The translations under genes were made by a program, and so were the position numbers. Positions 22,546-33,779 of a stretch of DNA of 64,000 nucleotides are shown piece by piece (the first letter of the stretch is position 1; every line of letters starts with the position of its first letter). Source of the DNA: Varanus komodoensis. Lineage: Eukaryota; Chordata; Lepidosauria; Squamata; Varanidae. The stretch lies in assembly GCF_004798865.1 (NCBI RefSeq), contig NW_025336010.1, positions 696,211 through 760,210 of the forward strand, read 5' to 3'. The notes below the pieces were generated by a model. That model did no database searches and had not been told where the DNA came from. It worked only from the letters and a program-made list of their open reading frames with translations.

Positions 22546-22949
22546 GTCAGCGCTCTCTGCTATGACCTGTCCGTCTTGGGGGGCCCTGCAGGGCACAGCT
22601 CAGAGCTTCAACATCTTCCTCATGGCAAGGCAGTGATGCATGAAGGGGGAAACTTATCCTCTCCCTTGTAAAAACTAAATTTGAGCTTTTTGTGCCTTTG
22701 AAGCCTCTCTCTGCCTATTCAGTCCTTCTCAACTTTAGCGTAGCCATAAATAACTAGAATTTGGGAGGGAGGAGGGGGATGCGAGGTAGCTTGTGGAGCA
22801 GCAAGGGCAAGCTGAGCATATGTTGCTGAGGAGCACGTGCATGCCTGGCAGGCCTCTCCAGCAGGGAGTTCCCAAGAACTGCAGGGGACCGTCGAAAAAT
22901 CGGTTGGGAAACGACGGCAACTGCGAGCCACGGGGCAGGCAAATTAAGT
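22546..22949. other. flank of CpG island, unassigned
   Basis: Unique-looking sequence between the BovB copy and the CpG island. Nothing is recognised. Confidence 0.4.
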
Positions 22950-23936
22950 CTCTCGAGAGGCGGTGAGGGAGGGACAGCGGCCGTGGCTCCAGGGGTCCAA
23001 CGACCCGCCGGCCACCCTCCAAAATAGTAAGTGGGGGAGCTCCGACACAGCCCCCACTCCGCTACACCACCGTCCCTAGCTGCCCCGGAGAAGGTCGGAA
23101 GAGCGTGGAGAAAAAGATATGCGGGTACGGGAGGGGGGTCGGGCTGCCGCGGCGCAGCCCAAGAGTCCCCGAAGGGACGAGCCCCTCTGCGGGCGCCCGC
23201 GCAGCCCGCGCTACCTCCGCCCGCCCCCTGCGGAGCGCCAGCAGACGCCGCTCCCGGGGCAGGAGGTGGCCGAGACGGAACCCCGGCGGCTCCGAGCGCA
23301 AAAGGGCGCAGGCGCGAGCGGCCCCGGAGGAGCCACCGCACGACGGTCACCCACGCCGACCACGAGGGCCTCCGCAGCCCCCCCCCCCACGGCAACAGCC
23401 TGGCATCCCACGGGCTCGCCCGGGGCCTCGCCCAGCTCGCCTAGCTCTCCTGGCGCCCGGCGGAAGAGCAACGCGGAGCGAATCAGCACGGCCAGCGGCG
23501 GGGCGCGCCCGCCCTCACCGAGCCTCGGAATCGCCGGGGCCGTCCGGCTTCCCCCGCGCAGCAGCACCCCGCGGGCCGGCGGCCCCTCCGCGAGGGGGTT
23601 TGGCCCTGACCCGCCCTCGCCGAGGAATGCGACGTATCGAGCCGCTCGGGGCAGAGGCGTCCCGGGGGCCGAAAAGGCGGGCCGCAGCGCTTGCGCTCGA
23701 GTCCCGAGGACCGCCCGCGTGCGAGCCGAGCTGCAGCCGGGAAGAGCGCGGTGCAGAAATCCAGGACCCGTCTGCCCCCGCGGCGGGCTCAAGGCGCCCC
23801 GAAGGCCCGCCGCGCCCCTGCAGCAGGCCGCGGGGAGGGGCCGCCCCACTCGGCGGAGCAGCTGCTCCCGCGGCACCTGCCGGGGACGCCTCGAGCTCAG
23901 GCCGCGCGCGGGCGAAGGGGAGAGGGGCGCACTCAC

Positions 23937-24060
23937 CGAGCGGCAGCACGGCGCGAGCGGCTGGCGGCGCGTGGCCCAGGCAACCGGAGCGCGGCTCCCC
24001 GCCGCCCGAGGAGGCGGGGCCGCGGCGCGGAGCCGCCCATCAGCCGAGCCGCCGCGGAGA
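23937..24060 (-). other. RAB36: candidate RAB36 5' noncoding exon
   Basis: RAB36 needs an upstream exon, because its first coding exon begins with a splice acceptor. Within the CpG island the minus strand offers a strong donor, CTCG|gtgagt, at 23937/23936. A second similar donor, CTCG|gtgagg, sits at 23519/23518. The upstream limit given is arbitrary, since no transcription start can be read from the sequence. The implied intron to 16626 is 7.3 kb and contains the BovB and hAT fossils. This is inference from gene order, donor quality and base composition; RNA evidence would be needed to settle the exon. Confidence 0.4.
23971..23984. promoter_or_regulatory. candidate RFX X-box in RAB36 CpG island
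   Basis: The sequence GTGGCC-CA-GGCAAC fits the X-box pattern GTNRCC, a 0-3 base spacer, RGYAAC exactly, with a 2-base spacer. RFX-family factors bind this near-palindrome in promoters of ciliary genes. It lies 34 bases upstream, in the RAB36 direction, of the candidate noncoding-exon donor. Function is inferred from the motif and its position only. Confidence 0.5.
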
Positions 24061-24190
24061 CGTGCCGTTGCTACGCTCCGGGAGGCAGCTCCGCTCGCCC
24101 GCGCTTCCGCGTGGCCGGGGGCATCCTGATCGGAAGGACCCGCCTCGACCCTCTGCCACGTCCGAGCGCGGTCGCTTGGGAAGCCGAGCA

Positions 24191-25189
24191 CTTACTGGGC
24201 GTTCTGGGGAGCAGTCCGCATTGGCATATATGCTGCTTATTTCCAAGAAGCGGGAAGCCTCTCGCTGACGGAGTAAATCAATCCCTGGATAGCGGCTGCA
24301 GCCCGAGCACCTCGGGGCTGGGGCTTCGCTAAGTGGGAGGTTTGCTGCTCCCTCCTTCGGAGTGTGCTTCCTTTTAAGCCCGTGGCCTCCTGAAGTCGCA
24401 GTACTTTTCCATTTTTTCTTAACGGAAAGCCTCGAGCCCACCCTTCCCAACCCTATTTCCTTCAAGCGTGAGACTCTAGGTCCCCTAATTCCCAGCCAAT
24501 ATGGTGGCTGTGCTGGTTGGGAATGATAGGACTTGCCGCCCCCATTTCTAGAAGGCACCAGGTTAGGAAGAGGGCGGTGAAACAATAGAGTTTTAGATTC
24601 TGATATCCTATTCGTTGATCCCTTTTAATGAGGTGACTGTTTTCACTGGGAAGATGCCACAAGAGCTGAAGCAGCACTGCAGCAAGGCGGGGTGGGGGAC
24701 GGGGACTCCAACATGCAAACTGGAGTGGGACCAGAATACCCAAATGTCATCTCTTCCCACGTGGGTGTGCCCACTTGGCAGGTCTGCATGCAGCAGTGGC
24801 ACCCATTCACTGAGGTTTGTCTACCTCTCTGGGCAGTTGTGGGTGATTCAGCATAATAAACACTGCTAAACAGTGGAACTTGATTCCTGAAGACACACCC
24901 AGCTTGGATGTCTTTAAAGGGGGATCAGAGACATTCACAGAGAATAACACTATCAATAGCTACAGGTCAGGATTGCTCTGTGCACCCTCCAGTATCAAGA
25001 AGCAGCATGCCTGCTAATACCAGTGGCTGGGGATCATGGGTAGGAGGGCACTGTTGCATTCCTGCCCTGCTTGTGGATTATACACGGGGATTTGGCTAGC
25101 CCCCGAGGGGACAGAACACTGGATCACGGGCCATCTTGCCAGCTCCAGCACAGTTCTTCCGAGACCCTTGAGAGCATTGCTCCCATGCC
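24191..25189. other. intergenic sequence with repeat scraps
   Basis: At 24470-24600 a patch (CCCAGCCAATATGGTGGCTG with flanking TTCCCA units) resembles the CCCATCATCCC-type non-autonomous DNA repeats of squamates. At 24870-24990 the text resembles a decayed CR1 3' end. No gene is seen. Confidence 0.4.
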
Positions 25190-25455
25190 CTTTGCTCCAC
25201 ATCTGTGTTGCTTCCTGCTTACTGCTCCAAGTGGGAGCTCCTGAAATGGCAGGCAAACATCTGGGCGGCGTGTTCAGAGCAGCTTCCTAGCAGTGAAGGC
25301 CGTTCAGCAGTGGAGGTGGTGGAATCTCCTTCACGGGAGGTATTCTGTCAACCGTGCCACAGCCATTCCCTTCAGCACAGAGCGAACTCAGAGGAGCAAA
25401 TTGGGCCGGATAATCTCCAGGGTCCCTTGCAACTCAATGATTCTAGGAGCCCCAT
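25190..25455 (+). repeat. decayed CR1 3' end
   Basis: The order GTGGAGGTGGTGGAATCTCC, then CAGGGTCCCTTGCAACTCAATGATTCT (read in parts) parallels CR1 3' ends that finish with TATGATTCT. It is strongly diverged. Confidence 0.5.
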
Positions 25456-25869
25456 TCTCTGTCCCTTCTTGCAACATAAGCTCAAGATGCATCCACTGAT
25501 CATAGGGAAGCCAGGATTCACACACACAGACAGAGAGAGAGAGATGGGTCTCCCAGCCACAGGGCATTGCTAGGTGCTAATAAAATTTGAGGCACAGGCT
25601 CATAGACTGACCAACCCCATCTGCAAATGGGAGGAGAGGCACAAAGCAGATAAAGGTTTTTTGTTTTGTTTTTTAAGACTCCTGCTGCTAGCATTTTTCT
25701 CCTCCTGTTTAGTGATATGCTTAGAGGGGCATCCACTACGGCTGCTAAGACGGGCAGGCAGCAATAGTGCAAAGGCTGACTCTGTGACCCAGAAAATTCA
25801 GGTGTCTAATTTCAGCCACTTAAATGTTTTCTCCCCTCCTGGCAAACTGCTGTGATTCCTCATAGCCCA
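25456..25869. other. intergenic, unassigned
   Basis: A short CA/GA run lies at 25519-25542 and a T-rich tract near 25660. No gene is seen. Confidence 0.4.
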
Positions 25870-26765
25870 GAGAATGTCTACCCTTAAGATAATACAAGAA
25901 AACGAAGAGTTCCTAGACAGAGCGGAGGAGCTGCAACAGCTAAGTGTAGCCCAGAAGCAAGAAGAGTGTCAGCAAGCCGAGGCAGCAGAAGCGAACCCTG
26001 CGGGAAGGGAAATGAGGAAACTCGCCGGAACTGGGTGGCAGTTCAGCGCAGAAGACCTAGAAGACGCTCTGCACCCGTGGAGGCAGAGGAACTCTCGGAC
26101 CGCCTTCAGTTGCTTGAGGAAGGGGCATGTGAAGAACCCACTGGGAAAGAGCTACGCGGCACACCATGTGACTCTGAAAAGGGACAAAGGGCCAAGCAAG
26201 GAAGGAAAAAGGTGCCAGCAACAAAAGGAGCAGCGTGATCGTCGTGGGAGACTCGCAAGGTGGAAGAAAACGCGTGTCGTGAAGACCCAGAGGATCGCCA
26301 AGCGTGCTGTCTCCCCGGTGCTGAGGTTAAACATAGCCAGCGAGTTCACACGAGTCAGCCAACCCACTGGCAAATACCCCTTCCTTATGTTCCATGTGGG
26401 AACCAATGAAACTGCCATGGGAAGCTTCTCTGAAGTAACAGCAGACTTTGAAGCCCGAGGTGTAGAGAGAAAAATAAAAAACACTGGGGCCCAGACAGTC
26501 TTCTCCTCAATCCTTCCCCTACGTGGAAGAGCAACTGTTGGGGAAAGAACAGTTCTTCCAAGTGAATGACTGGCTACGAAGGTGCTGCCGTAAAGAGAGA
26601 TTTGGACTCTGGGACCACAAGCTAAGCTTCCTGGAAGCGGACTACTGGCAAATGACGGGCTGCACCTCACAAAGAACGGGAAGCAGGTGTTTGGCCACTG
26701 CATGAATCAAGTTCCTCAGGAGGGCTTTAAACTGAAACCATCAGGGAGGGAGATGTGCAGCATGG
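25870..26765 (+). repeat. CR1-like LINE ORF1 (older family B)
   Basis: The open frame at 25874-26569 starts MSTLKIIQENEEFLDRAEEL (coiled coil). It passes EDLEDALHPWRQRNSRTAF and FLMFHVGTNETAMGSFSE, the block III GTN(E/D) motif of the SGNH-esterase domain found in CR1/L2 ORF1 proteins. Another frame continues VNDWLRRCCRKERFGLWDHK. It is the same family as the copy at 39.05 kb. Frame changes make it inactive. Confidence 0.75.
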
Positions 26766-26784
26766 CACACCATCACCTAGCAGA

Positions 26785-27335
26785 GACTTATTTATTTATT
26801 TGCAACATTTTTACCCTGTCCTTCATAATAGAACATCTCAGGACAGTTTACAATAATTAAAACAGTAGTAGTAATAATAATAGTAATAATTACAGTCAAC
26901 AGTAACTGAAACAAATAACAAAACAATAACATTCATAATTCAACAAAATGAAAATGTGACTGTAATATTAAAACCATCTAAAATCATTAGTTCTTAAAAT
27001 GATGGCTAAATAAAAAGTGTTTTTATCTGGTGCCAAAAAGAGTATAAAGTCGGTGCCAGGCAAACCTTCTGAGGAGCACATTCCACAACTGGTGCCACCA
27101 CAGAGAAGGCCCTCCTCTCAGTGGACACCCTCTTTACCTCCTTCAGGGAGGGCTCCCTGAGCAGGGCCTCTGCCTCAAATCTCAAGGGGCATGAGACATA
27201 TAGGGAAGGAGACATTCCTTCAGGTATCCTGGTCCCAAGATGTTTAGGGCTTTATAGGTTAGCACCAGCACCTTGAATTGGGCCCAGACTTCAATCAGAA
27301 GCCAGTGTAGCTGATAGAGGACAAATATATAGGCA
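26785..27335 (-). repeat. L2 LINE 3' end
   Basis: On the minus strand the order is AQFKVLVLTYKALNILGPGY, then EALLREPSLKEVKRVSTERR and AFSVVAPVVECAPQKVCLAP. This is the L2 C-terminus. It is followed by an AT-rich 3' UTR and the tail with ACCCTGTCC and TATTTATTTATT on the plus strand. Confidence 0.8.
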
Positions 27336-27845
27336 GTGGTACCTTGGCTCACGAACTTAATCCATTCCAGGACTCTGGTTGTGACCCAAATTGGTCGTGA
27401 GTCAAGTCAAATTTCCCCATAAGGGTCAATGTAAATAAAAATCTGTTCTACAACTATTTTTTTTACTCTCAAAAATTTGAAGCAAAGTGACACCAAAGAT
27501 CGCGACCATCTCCCCCCGCCCAGCGATTGTGCGGGGGGGGGGAGACAGGTGTGATGGCAGGCATGTGGGGGGGGAAGCGGGTACGCGGGGGGAGGTGGAT
27601 GTGGGCGTGCAGGGGGAGGTGCGCGCAGGTGCTCTCAGGCAGGGAACACGGGCACAATTGCAGCCATTCCACCCCCAGCGATCGTGTGAGGGGGGGAGAT
27701 GGGTGTGGGAGCAGTGGGGGGGAGGCGGGCGCCAGGAGGTGGGCGTGGACGCATTTGGGCAGGGAACACAGACGCGTCCATCTCCAATTTAAATTTCCTC
27801 CAATTTAAACTTAAATTTAAGTTTATGTTATAAATTTAAGTTTTT
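27336..27845. repeat. unclassified repeat and G-rich tandem units
   Basis: 27336-27440 (GTACCTTGGCTCACGAACTT and CCCCATAAGGGTCAATGTAA) resembles a widespread non-coding repeat type that I cannot name. 27518-27775 holds two diverged units of about 150 bp. Each runs from CAGCGAT(T/C)GTG to GGCAGGGAACAC and contains G runs up to 10 or more. An AT-rich palindromic patch (AATTTAAACTTAAATTTAAG) follows, directly before the CR1 at 27.85 kb. Confidence 0.55.
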
Positions 27846-27955
27846 TTTATCCTTCTGTGTGTGAGTGGGTTTTTGTCTGGGAGAACTGAGCGAGTGAGAG
27901 GAACTGCAGGACAAACAAGGCAGGGGACCAAGGTAAGGTCTCAGAAGGGATCCCA

Positions 27956-28940
27956 ATGGCAGACCAAGAGATGGCCTTAGCGGGAGTCACGGGTGTTGCT
28001 GTCCTCTGCGACAGCTGCGACATGTTCGCCTTTCTCCCCCAGGAGAGGCAGGGATGCGCTTGCCCTCGGTGCAAGATGGTGACCCTGCTAGAAGAGGAGG
28101 TGAGGTGCCTGAGGGCCGAGAGAGCTCTCCAGGCCCCCCCGGAGCAGCCCCCTCGGGACAGAGGGTTGAGGGAGAGGCCATGGGAGGAGCAGCCATGGAG
28201 ACGTGGAGGCATGTCACCCACAGGAGGAGGAGGCCAGCACACCCTCCTCCGTCTCCTGGCACCAATCTGGAGCTGGGAAACAGGTTCTCTCCACTTGGGG
28301 AGGCTGGGGCTGATGAGGCCTCGGGGGGCCAGCAGGACCCCCAGCCTGGGACGACAAGCAGCAAGGGGGCCACTGCAGGAGAAGCGAGGGCCAGGGCACA
28401 GCTGCCCACCAGCACCGGGAAGGCACGGCGGCGGGTGATTGTTGTTGGGGACTCCCTGCTGAGGGGCACTGAGCCGGCAGTATGCCGCCCCAACCTGGAG
28501 ACAAGGGAGGTTTGCTGCCTGCCGGGCACACGCATCCGGCATGTGAAGGACAGAGTGGAGCGTCTTGTTTGCTCTGAGGGTCACCAGCCATTCCTGGTGA
28601 TCCATGTGAGCACAAACAATGTGGCCAGGCAGGGTGTGGTTGGGGTCACCAGGGACTTTGAGGCCTTGGAGAAGAAACTCGGAGAGCTAAAGGCCCAAGT
28701 GGCCTTCTCATCAATCTTACTGGTCTGGGGATTGGGGCCAGGAAGGGACAGGAGGGTCTCCGAGGTGAACGACTGACTTAGGGTGTGGTGCCAGAAGGAA
28801 CGCTTCGGGTTGCTTGACCACGGCACTCGGTTTCTTGCCAATGGACTTGTGGCAAGGGACGGGTTACACCTCACGAGGATGGGGAAAAGGTCCTTTGGAG
28901 ATGCTCTAGCGAGCTTCGTCCAGAAGACTTTAAACTGAGC
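27956..28940 (+). pseudogene. CR1 ORF1 (zinc finger, coiled coil, esterase), broken
   Basis: The first part, MADQEMALAGVTGVAVLCDS, carries CDSC and CPRC pairs likely to bind zinc, then a coiled-coil heptad run (LLEEEVRCLRAERAL). A frameshift between about 28110 and 28250 leads to the SGNH-hydrolase part. That part has RRVIVVGDSLLRG (block I, nucleophile Ser), TRIRHVKDRVERLV and LVIHVSTNN (block III, Ser for the usual Gly). A TGA at 28774-28776 replaces a Trp codon present in the copy at 57.66 kb; beyond it the frame runs on to KRSFGDALASFVQKTLN. ORF1p of CR1 is an RNA-binding protein with an acetylesterase-like domain. Confidence 0.85.
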
Positions 28941-28967
28941 CGGGGGGGGGTCAGGCCCCCCAGGAAC

Positions 28968-31752
28968 GTGTCTGCACTGGACAAGTGTGGGGGAAGATCA
29001 GGGCTCTGGGAGCAGGGTTTTAGAGGTACTGCAGGGACTGACAGGACTCCTACAGAGAGGGGCCAGGTATCAGGGGGGATGGGAGGAAGGAGGAGGCTGG
29101 GAACTCCAAGGAAAGGAAGCGGAGGGAAGGGGTTGAGGTGCATGTACACCAATGCTAGGAGCATGGGTAATAAGCAGGAAGAGCTTGAAGCTCTCCTGGG
29201 AATAGGAGGGTATGACCTGGTGGGAATCACAGAAACTTGGTGGGATGAAAGGCAAATCTGGAATGTGAACATAGAAGGGCATCACCTTTTTAGAAAGGAC
29301 AGGAAGGGAAAGAGAGGTGGGGGCGTGGCTTTATACATCAGGGAACAGATAGGATGCAGTGAGATAGAATGCAGCACAGATGAGGTTTCGGTAGAGGCAG
29401 TCTGGGGGAAACTTGACAGGGAAAGAGACCTGACAGTGGGGGTATGTTATCGCCCTCCAGGTAAACTTGAGACCCTGGATGGTGTCCTGACAGGCCAGAT
29501 TCTCAGGATATCTTGGGGGAGAGACACAGTAATTATGGGAGACTTCAGTCTCCCGGATATTAGTTGGGAGACTCACTCGGCGGTGACAGCCAGGTCACGT
29601 CGCTTCCTAGAAGCTATTGAGGGAGGGTTTTTCACACAGAGGGTCCAAGAGGTGACGAGAGGGGAAAACAACCTTGACTTGGTCTTGACCAATAAAGAGG
29701 AGCTGATAGATGAAGTACAGATTAGGGGAGCTCTGGATGCGAGTGATCACTCCATCTTTTGCTTTGAGATCAGGGGACTGCGGACGGGCAGCAGGTCGAG
29801 CACTAGAAACTGGGACTTCAAGAGGGCCAACTGAAGGCCAGACTGGGGAAAGTCTCCTGGGATGGGTTACTGGAAGGTAAGCGAGTTGAGGAGGGGTGGA
29901 TGGCACTCAAAACGGAGGTTTTGGAGGCGCAAGCCTTGACGATACCTCTAGTCAGTAAGGTGGGGAGGTGGAGGAGAGTGCTGCCATGGATGCGAAAGGA
30001 GGTGGTTAGAGGGATTAGAGAAAGAGGAACCTCCGTAGGAAATGGGTACTGGGGCAAATAGACAAAAGGGTATACCGGGAGGAGGAGGCCTGTTGCAGAA
30101 GGATTCTTTGCAAGGCTAAGGCTAATTACGAGCTGAGACTTGCCAAGAACATCAAGAGCAACAAAAAGGGTTTCTTTCAGCATGTAAATAGGAAGAGGAA
30201 GGGGAGACAAGTGGTGGGACCACTAATAAGGAGGAAGGAGATCCAGTGACTGATATGAGGGAACAGGCACAGATGCTAAATGACTATTTTGCCTCTGTGT
30301 TCTCCCCAAAGCAGGACGGGGGATATCTGCATAGGAGATTAGATGAGGCTGGGGACTTAGGGGCACAGATTAGAGTCACCCCCCTTGAAGTCGAGGGGCT
30401 CCTCAGGGCATTGGATATTACAAAGGCGCCAGGCCCTGACGGGTTACACCCGAGAGTACTTAGAGAGTTGGCAGGGGTTCTCTCACGCCCACTGGCCTCC
30501 AGTTTTGAGGCCTCATGGAGAATGGGTGAAGTTCCAGAGGACTGGAGGGTGGCATCAGTGGTCCCAATTTTCAAAAAGGGTAGTAGAAGGGACATGGGGA
30601 ATTATAGACCGGTTAGCCTTACGTCCATTGTAGGAAAAACAGTGGAAAGACTCATAATAGAGAGAGATCTAGTGATGCTAGATAGGGAAGGGAGGCTGAC
30701 AGCCACACAACACAGCTTCTGCAAAAACAGGTCCTGCCAGACAAACCTTGTGGAATTCTATGACAAGGTTTCGAGATGGCTAGATGGAGGGGATGCAGTG
30801 GATGTGGTTTACCTGGATTTCAGCAGGACCTTTGACAAAGTGCCCCATGATATCCTGGTGGAGAAACTGAGGAGTTTTGGGGTACACCAAAGCACTGTCC
30901 GGTGGATTAGGGCATGGTTGACTGACCGAAAGCAGAAGGGGAATGATTCCCCACTGTTAGTGGGGAATCATCGGGATGGCAGCCAGTGGCAAGTGGGGTC
31001 CCCCAGGGCTCTGTCTGGGGGCCGATCCTGTTTAATCTTTTCATCTATGACATGGAAGAAGGGGTGAACAGTCTGCTGAACAAAGTCACAGATGACACTA
31101 AAACTGGAGCAGTGGCCACAACTGAGGAGCAGGTACTCCAGATTCAAAAGGATCTGGACTATGGAAGTGGGCAGGAGACAACAGGATGGCGTTCAATGTG
31201 GATAAGTGCAAGGTCTTGCACTTGGGGCACAGGAATAGGTGTCATAAGTACAGGTTAGGGGACAAGTGGCTGGAGAGCAGCACTTGCGAAAGGGACCTCG
31301 GGGTGCTGGCTGACTGCAGGCTGAACATGAGTCAGTAGTGTGACGCAGCGGTCAAGAGGGTGAATGCCACCCTTGGTTGCATAGCCAGAAGTGTGGCTTC
31401 TAGATCAAGAGAGGTATTACTACCACTCTACACGACTCTGGTGCACCCGCAACTGGAGTATTGTGTTCAGTTTTGGGCCTCTCATTACAGAAAGGATATA
31501 GCCAGACTAGAGTCAGTGCAGCGTAGGGCCACAAGGTTGGTGGCCGGTTTGCAGGGGATGGGGTATGAGGCGAGACTGAGGGAACTGGGTCTCTTCTGCC
31601 TGGAGAAGAGGAGACTCAGAGGGAATCTGTTGGCAACATACAGGTATGTGAGGGGGTGTCAGAGGAGGAGGGTAGAGACCTGTTCTCCCCTGCAGAGGAA
31701 GGCAGGACACGCTCCAACGGAGCAAAGCTCAGGGAGCCAAGGTTTCATTTAG
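28968..31752 (+). pseudogene. CR1 ORF2 (endonuclease/reverse transcriptase), broken
   Basis: The endonuclease part reads LRCMYTNARSMGNKQEELEA, GYDLVGITETWWDE, YRPPG, VIMGDFSLPDISWE and LDASDHSIFCF. At 29830 a 10-base deletion between two GGCCAAC repeats, seen against the copy at 58725, makes a TGA and shifts the frame. The reverse transcriptase follows at 30246-31067: TKAPGPDGLHPRVLRELAG, GNYRPVSLTSIVGKTVERLI, VYLDFSRTFDKVPHDILVEK. After another shift come GVPQGSVWGPILFNLFIYDM and a catalytic box TDDTK in place of ADDTK. The C-terminus ends near 31750. Confidence 0.9.
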
Positions 31753-31965
31753 ATGCCAGGAAGCACTTCCTGGCAGTTAGGACCCCGAGGGTGTGGAATG
31801 GGCTTCCATGAGTGGTCGTTGAGGCCCCATCGGTGAGGGTGTTCGAGGATAGACTGGATGTCCACATGGTGGGCATGTCGTGAGCGGAGCCGGCTAGTGC
31901 TGGAGGTCAGACTATATGGCTCGGGGAGACCCCTTCTTACTCGCTCTGTTTCTATGTTTCTATAT

Positions 31966-32865
31966 TGGTGGACAGAGGAGGCCAACCTAGCAATTGGAGT
32001 CCCCTTCTCTCCTTGGGACCCTCAAGTGACTGTTGTAACAGATGCCTCCCTCCTCAGATAGGGTGCTCATTGCGGCCAAGCTATCATTCAGTCCAGATGG
32101 AGCCTCCAAGAAGGTCACCACCATATCAATTTCTTGGAACTCTTGGCAATCAAGAAGGCCCTTGTTGCCTTCCAGACTCACATTCGAGGTCACCATGTCA
32201 GAGTTCTCACAGACAATACCACAGTTATAGCATATATAAACAAGCAAGGTGGAATCATGTCAAACCAGCTTGCCTCCCTCGCCACCACCTTCTGGCACTG
32301 GTGTATCATCAAGCAGACCAGTTTGACGGTCCTATATGTGGCAGGTAGCAGCAATGTCCCCACAGACTCCCTTAGCAGGACTTCCATCAAATGTCACAAA
32401 TGAGAACTTCACCCCACAGTCCTCCAAATCCTGTGGAATCATTGGGGTGTTTCCCAGGTAAACCTATTCGCTACTGAATGCAACATGGTATGCGACTGTT
32501 TCTACTCAAGGACTGGCCTAGCATTCACTCCCTCGGAGACGCCTTTCTCCTTTCCCTTGGAGCGGGAAACTATTCTCTTTCTGCCATGTTCCCTGATTCC
32601 GAAGGTCCTTGCAAAGATCTCTCAGGACCATACTGATGCCATCCTCATCCCTCCATGGTGGCCCAGACAGCACTGGCTTCCCCTCCTACTCATCCTAGCC
32701 AACAGGACTTTCTTTCGTCTACCATACCAACATGACCTCCTCTCACCTGACCTGCATCTTTCCAGTCCAAAGCTCTCCTCCTACTCCAATCACCTTCACC
32801 CTCCCTCCATTCTTTCAACCAATTTAATTTGTGAACACAGAATATTTATCACCTGAGTCCATCAA
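31966..32865 (+). mobile_element. DIRS-type retroelement fossil (RNase H region)
   Basis: This tyrosine-recombinase retroelement fragment begins directly after the CR1 tail. It contains an RNase H-like part (LLAIKKALVAFQTHI, VRVLTDNTTVIAYINKQGG) and a following segment (AILIPPWWPRQHWLPLLLIL) typical of vertebrate DIRS and related elements. It is broken, with a few interruptions, lacks terminal repeats and a recognisable recombinase, and looks old. Confidence 0.75.
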
Positions 32866-33779
32866 AAATGTTACTTCCCCCTTGTGCTTCTAACAGGGAT
32901 GTGGGGGGGGGGTAATCACCTTATCTGACCCCCTGCTCCTCTCTGCTTCACTTTCCTGCTGAAAGTGCTACCATCTGGGGTGCCTTCTCCAGCTGGATCC
33001 CCATTCTTCACCTGGGACACTCTTCCTCCTAGTGGCCCAGAAACACAGGATTGTCCTTCAGAAGAGGCCAGGAAGGCCATTGGGTCCAACCCGCTGCTGT
33101 TGCAGGTCAGCAGTTTACACCATCCCACTCAGATTCCTCAGCTCTGTGTAACTGCATGGGAGGAATGCGCTGCAAAACTTGTGCAGAAACCACAGGGCTC
33201 CGGTGCACCCTCAAGCAAGGCAGGGCCCAAGCAGCAGGGGGTCCTTCATGAGTCCCAGACACACCATCTGCCTCATCTGGATTTGGGTCCCACAGACTTA
33301 GGGAATGGGTGGGTGCAAAGCTGCCAGCAAGCACTGCTTCTGGACTTGCATGACGTTGTTAATCATGGGGCGTGTTAGTTGGGACACTGGCCTTCACTTC
33401 CAATTTCCTGGGCTAACATAGGAGAGCCCTGGGTTCAGTCTCTAAGGGAAAGTAAGGTGGGCAGTTTGATGACAGAATGATTGAATGAAAGCAAATGCTA
33501 TTGAGTCTCTTTGTTGCTTTTGCAGGCTATTTTGATTTTTATGTTATTGTAAGAGATATTAAACTTGCCTTTGGTTGTAAGGTTGAGTGGTTTATGGTAT
33601 ATTCCTTTGCTCCCATCTAGTTTTGTGACTGTTGAATTTGGCTGGTTTTTCTCATGTGAAAAAGTCCCCAATCCCAGGCCATTCTCAAAATGTGTCCTAT
33701 CGCCTGAAAAAAGAACTGGTGCATGATTTCATGGTATTTGGGGCCCCATTAGATGACACCTGCCCAGTTATGTGTCCAG
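32866..33779. other. intergenic, with a CR1 scrap
   Basis: At 33060-33133 (minus strand) there is a CR1 tail piece (GGGTCCAACCCGCTGCTGTT). The rest, up to the CpG island, is unassigned. No exon is recognised. Confidence 0.45.

Larger units (their letters stand above)
22950..24190. promoter_or_regulatory. CpG island, probable RAB36 promoter
   Basis: About 1.2 kb is extremely GC-rich and dense in CpG, in sharp contrast to AT-rich repeat DNA on both sides. It contains long open frames in several phases on both strands. These result from the lack of AT-rich stop codons, are made of Arg, Pro, Ala and Gly runs, and match no protein I recognise. The island lies upstream of RAB36 on its strand and has good minus-strand splice donors and an X-box. 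It probably holds the RAB36 start site, and no plus-strand gene is evident. Confidence 0.75.
27850..31964 (+). mobile_element. near-full-length CR1 LINE (family A)
   Basis: About 4.1 kb with a short 5' UTR, an ORF1 with zinc-binding, coiled-coil and esterase parts, and an ORF2 with endonuclease and reverse transcriptase. The 3' end reads CTCTGTTTCTATGTTTCTAT. The repeated TTTCTATG units are the family terminus also seen at 2980, 46050, 51080 and 59285. No target duplication is evident, as usual for CR1. The copy is dead: ORF1 and ORF2 each carry frameshifts or stops. Family A is the youngest and most abundant LINE in the window. Confidence 0.92.

Noticed and set aside
23105-24268. Long overlapping open frames (up to 387 residues) on both strands of the CpG island
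   Set aside because: They are Arg/Pro/Ala/Gly-rich translations of GC-rich DNA, with no recognisable domain and equally long frames on the opposite strand. They reflect low stop-codon density and not a gene.
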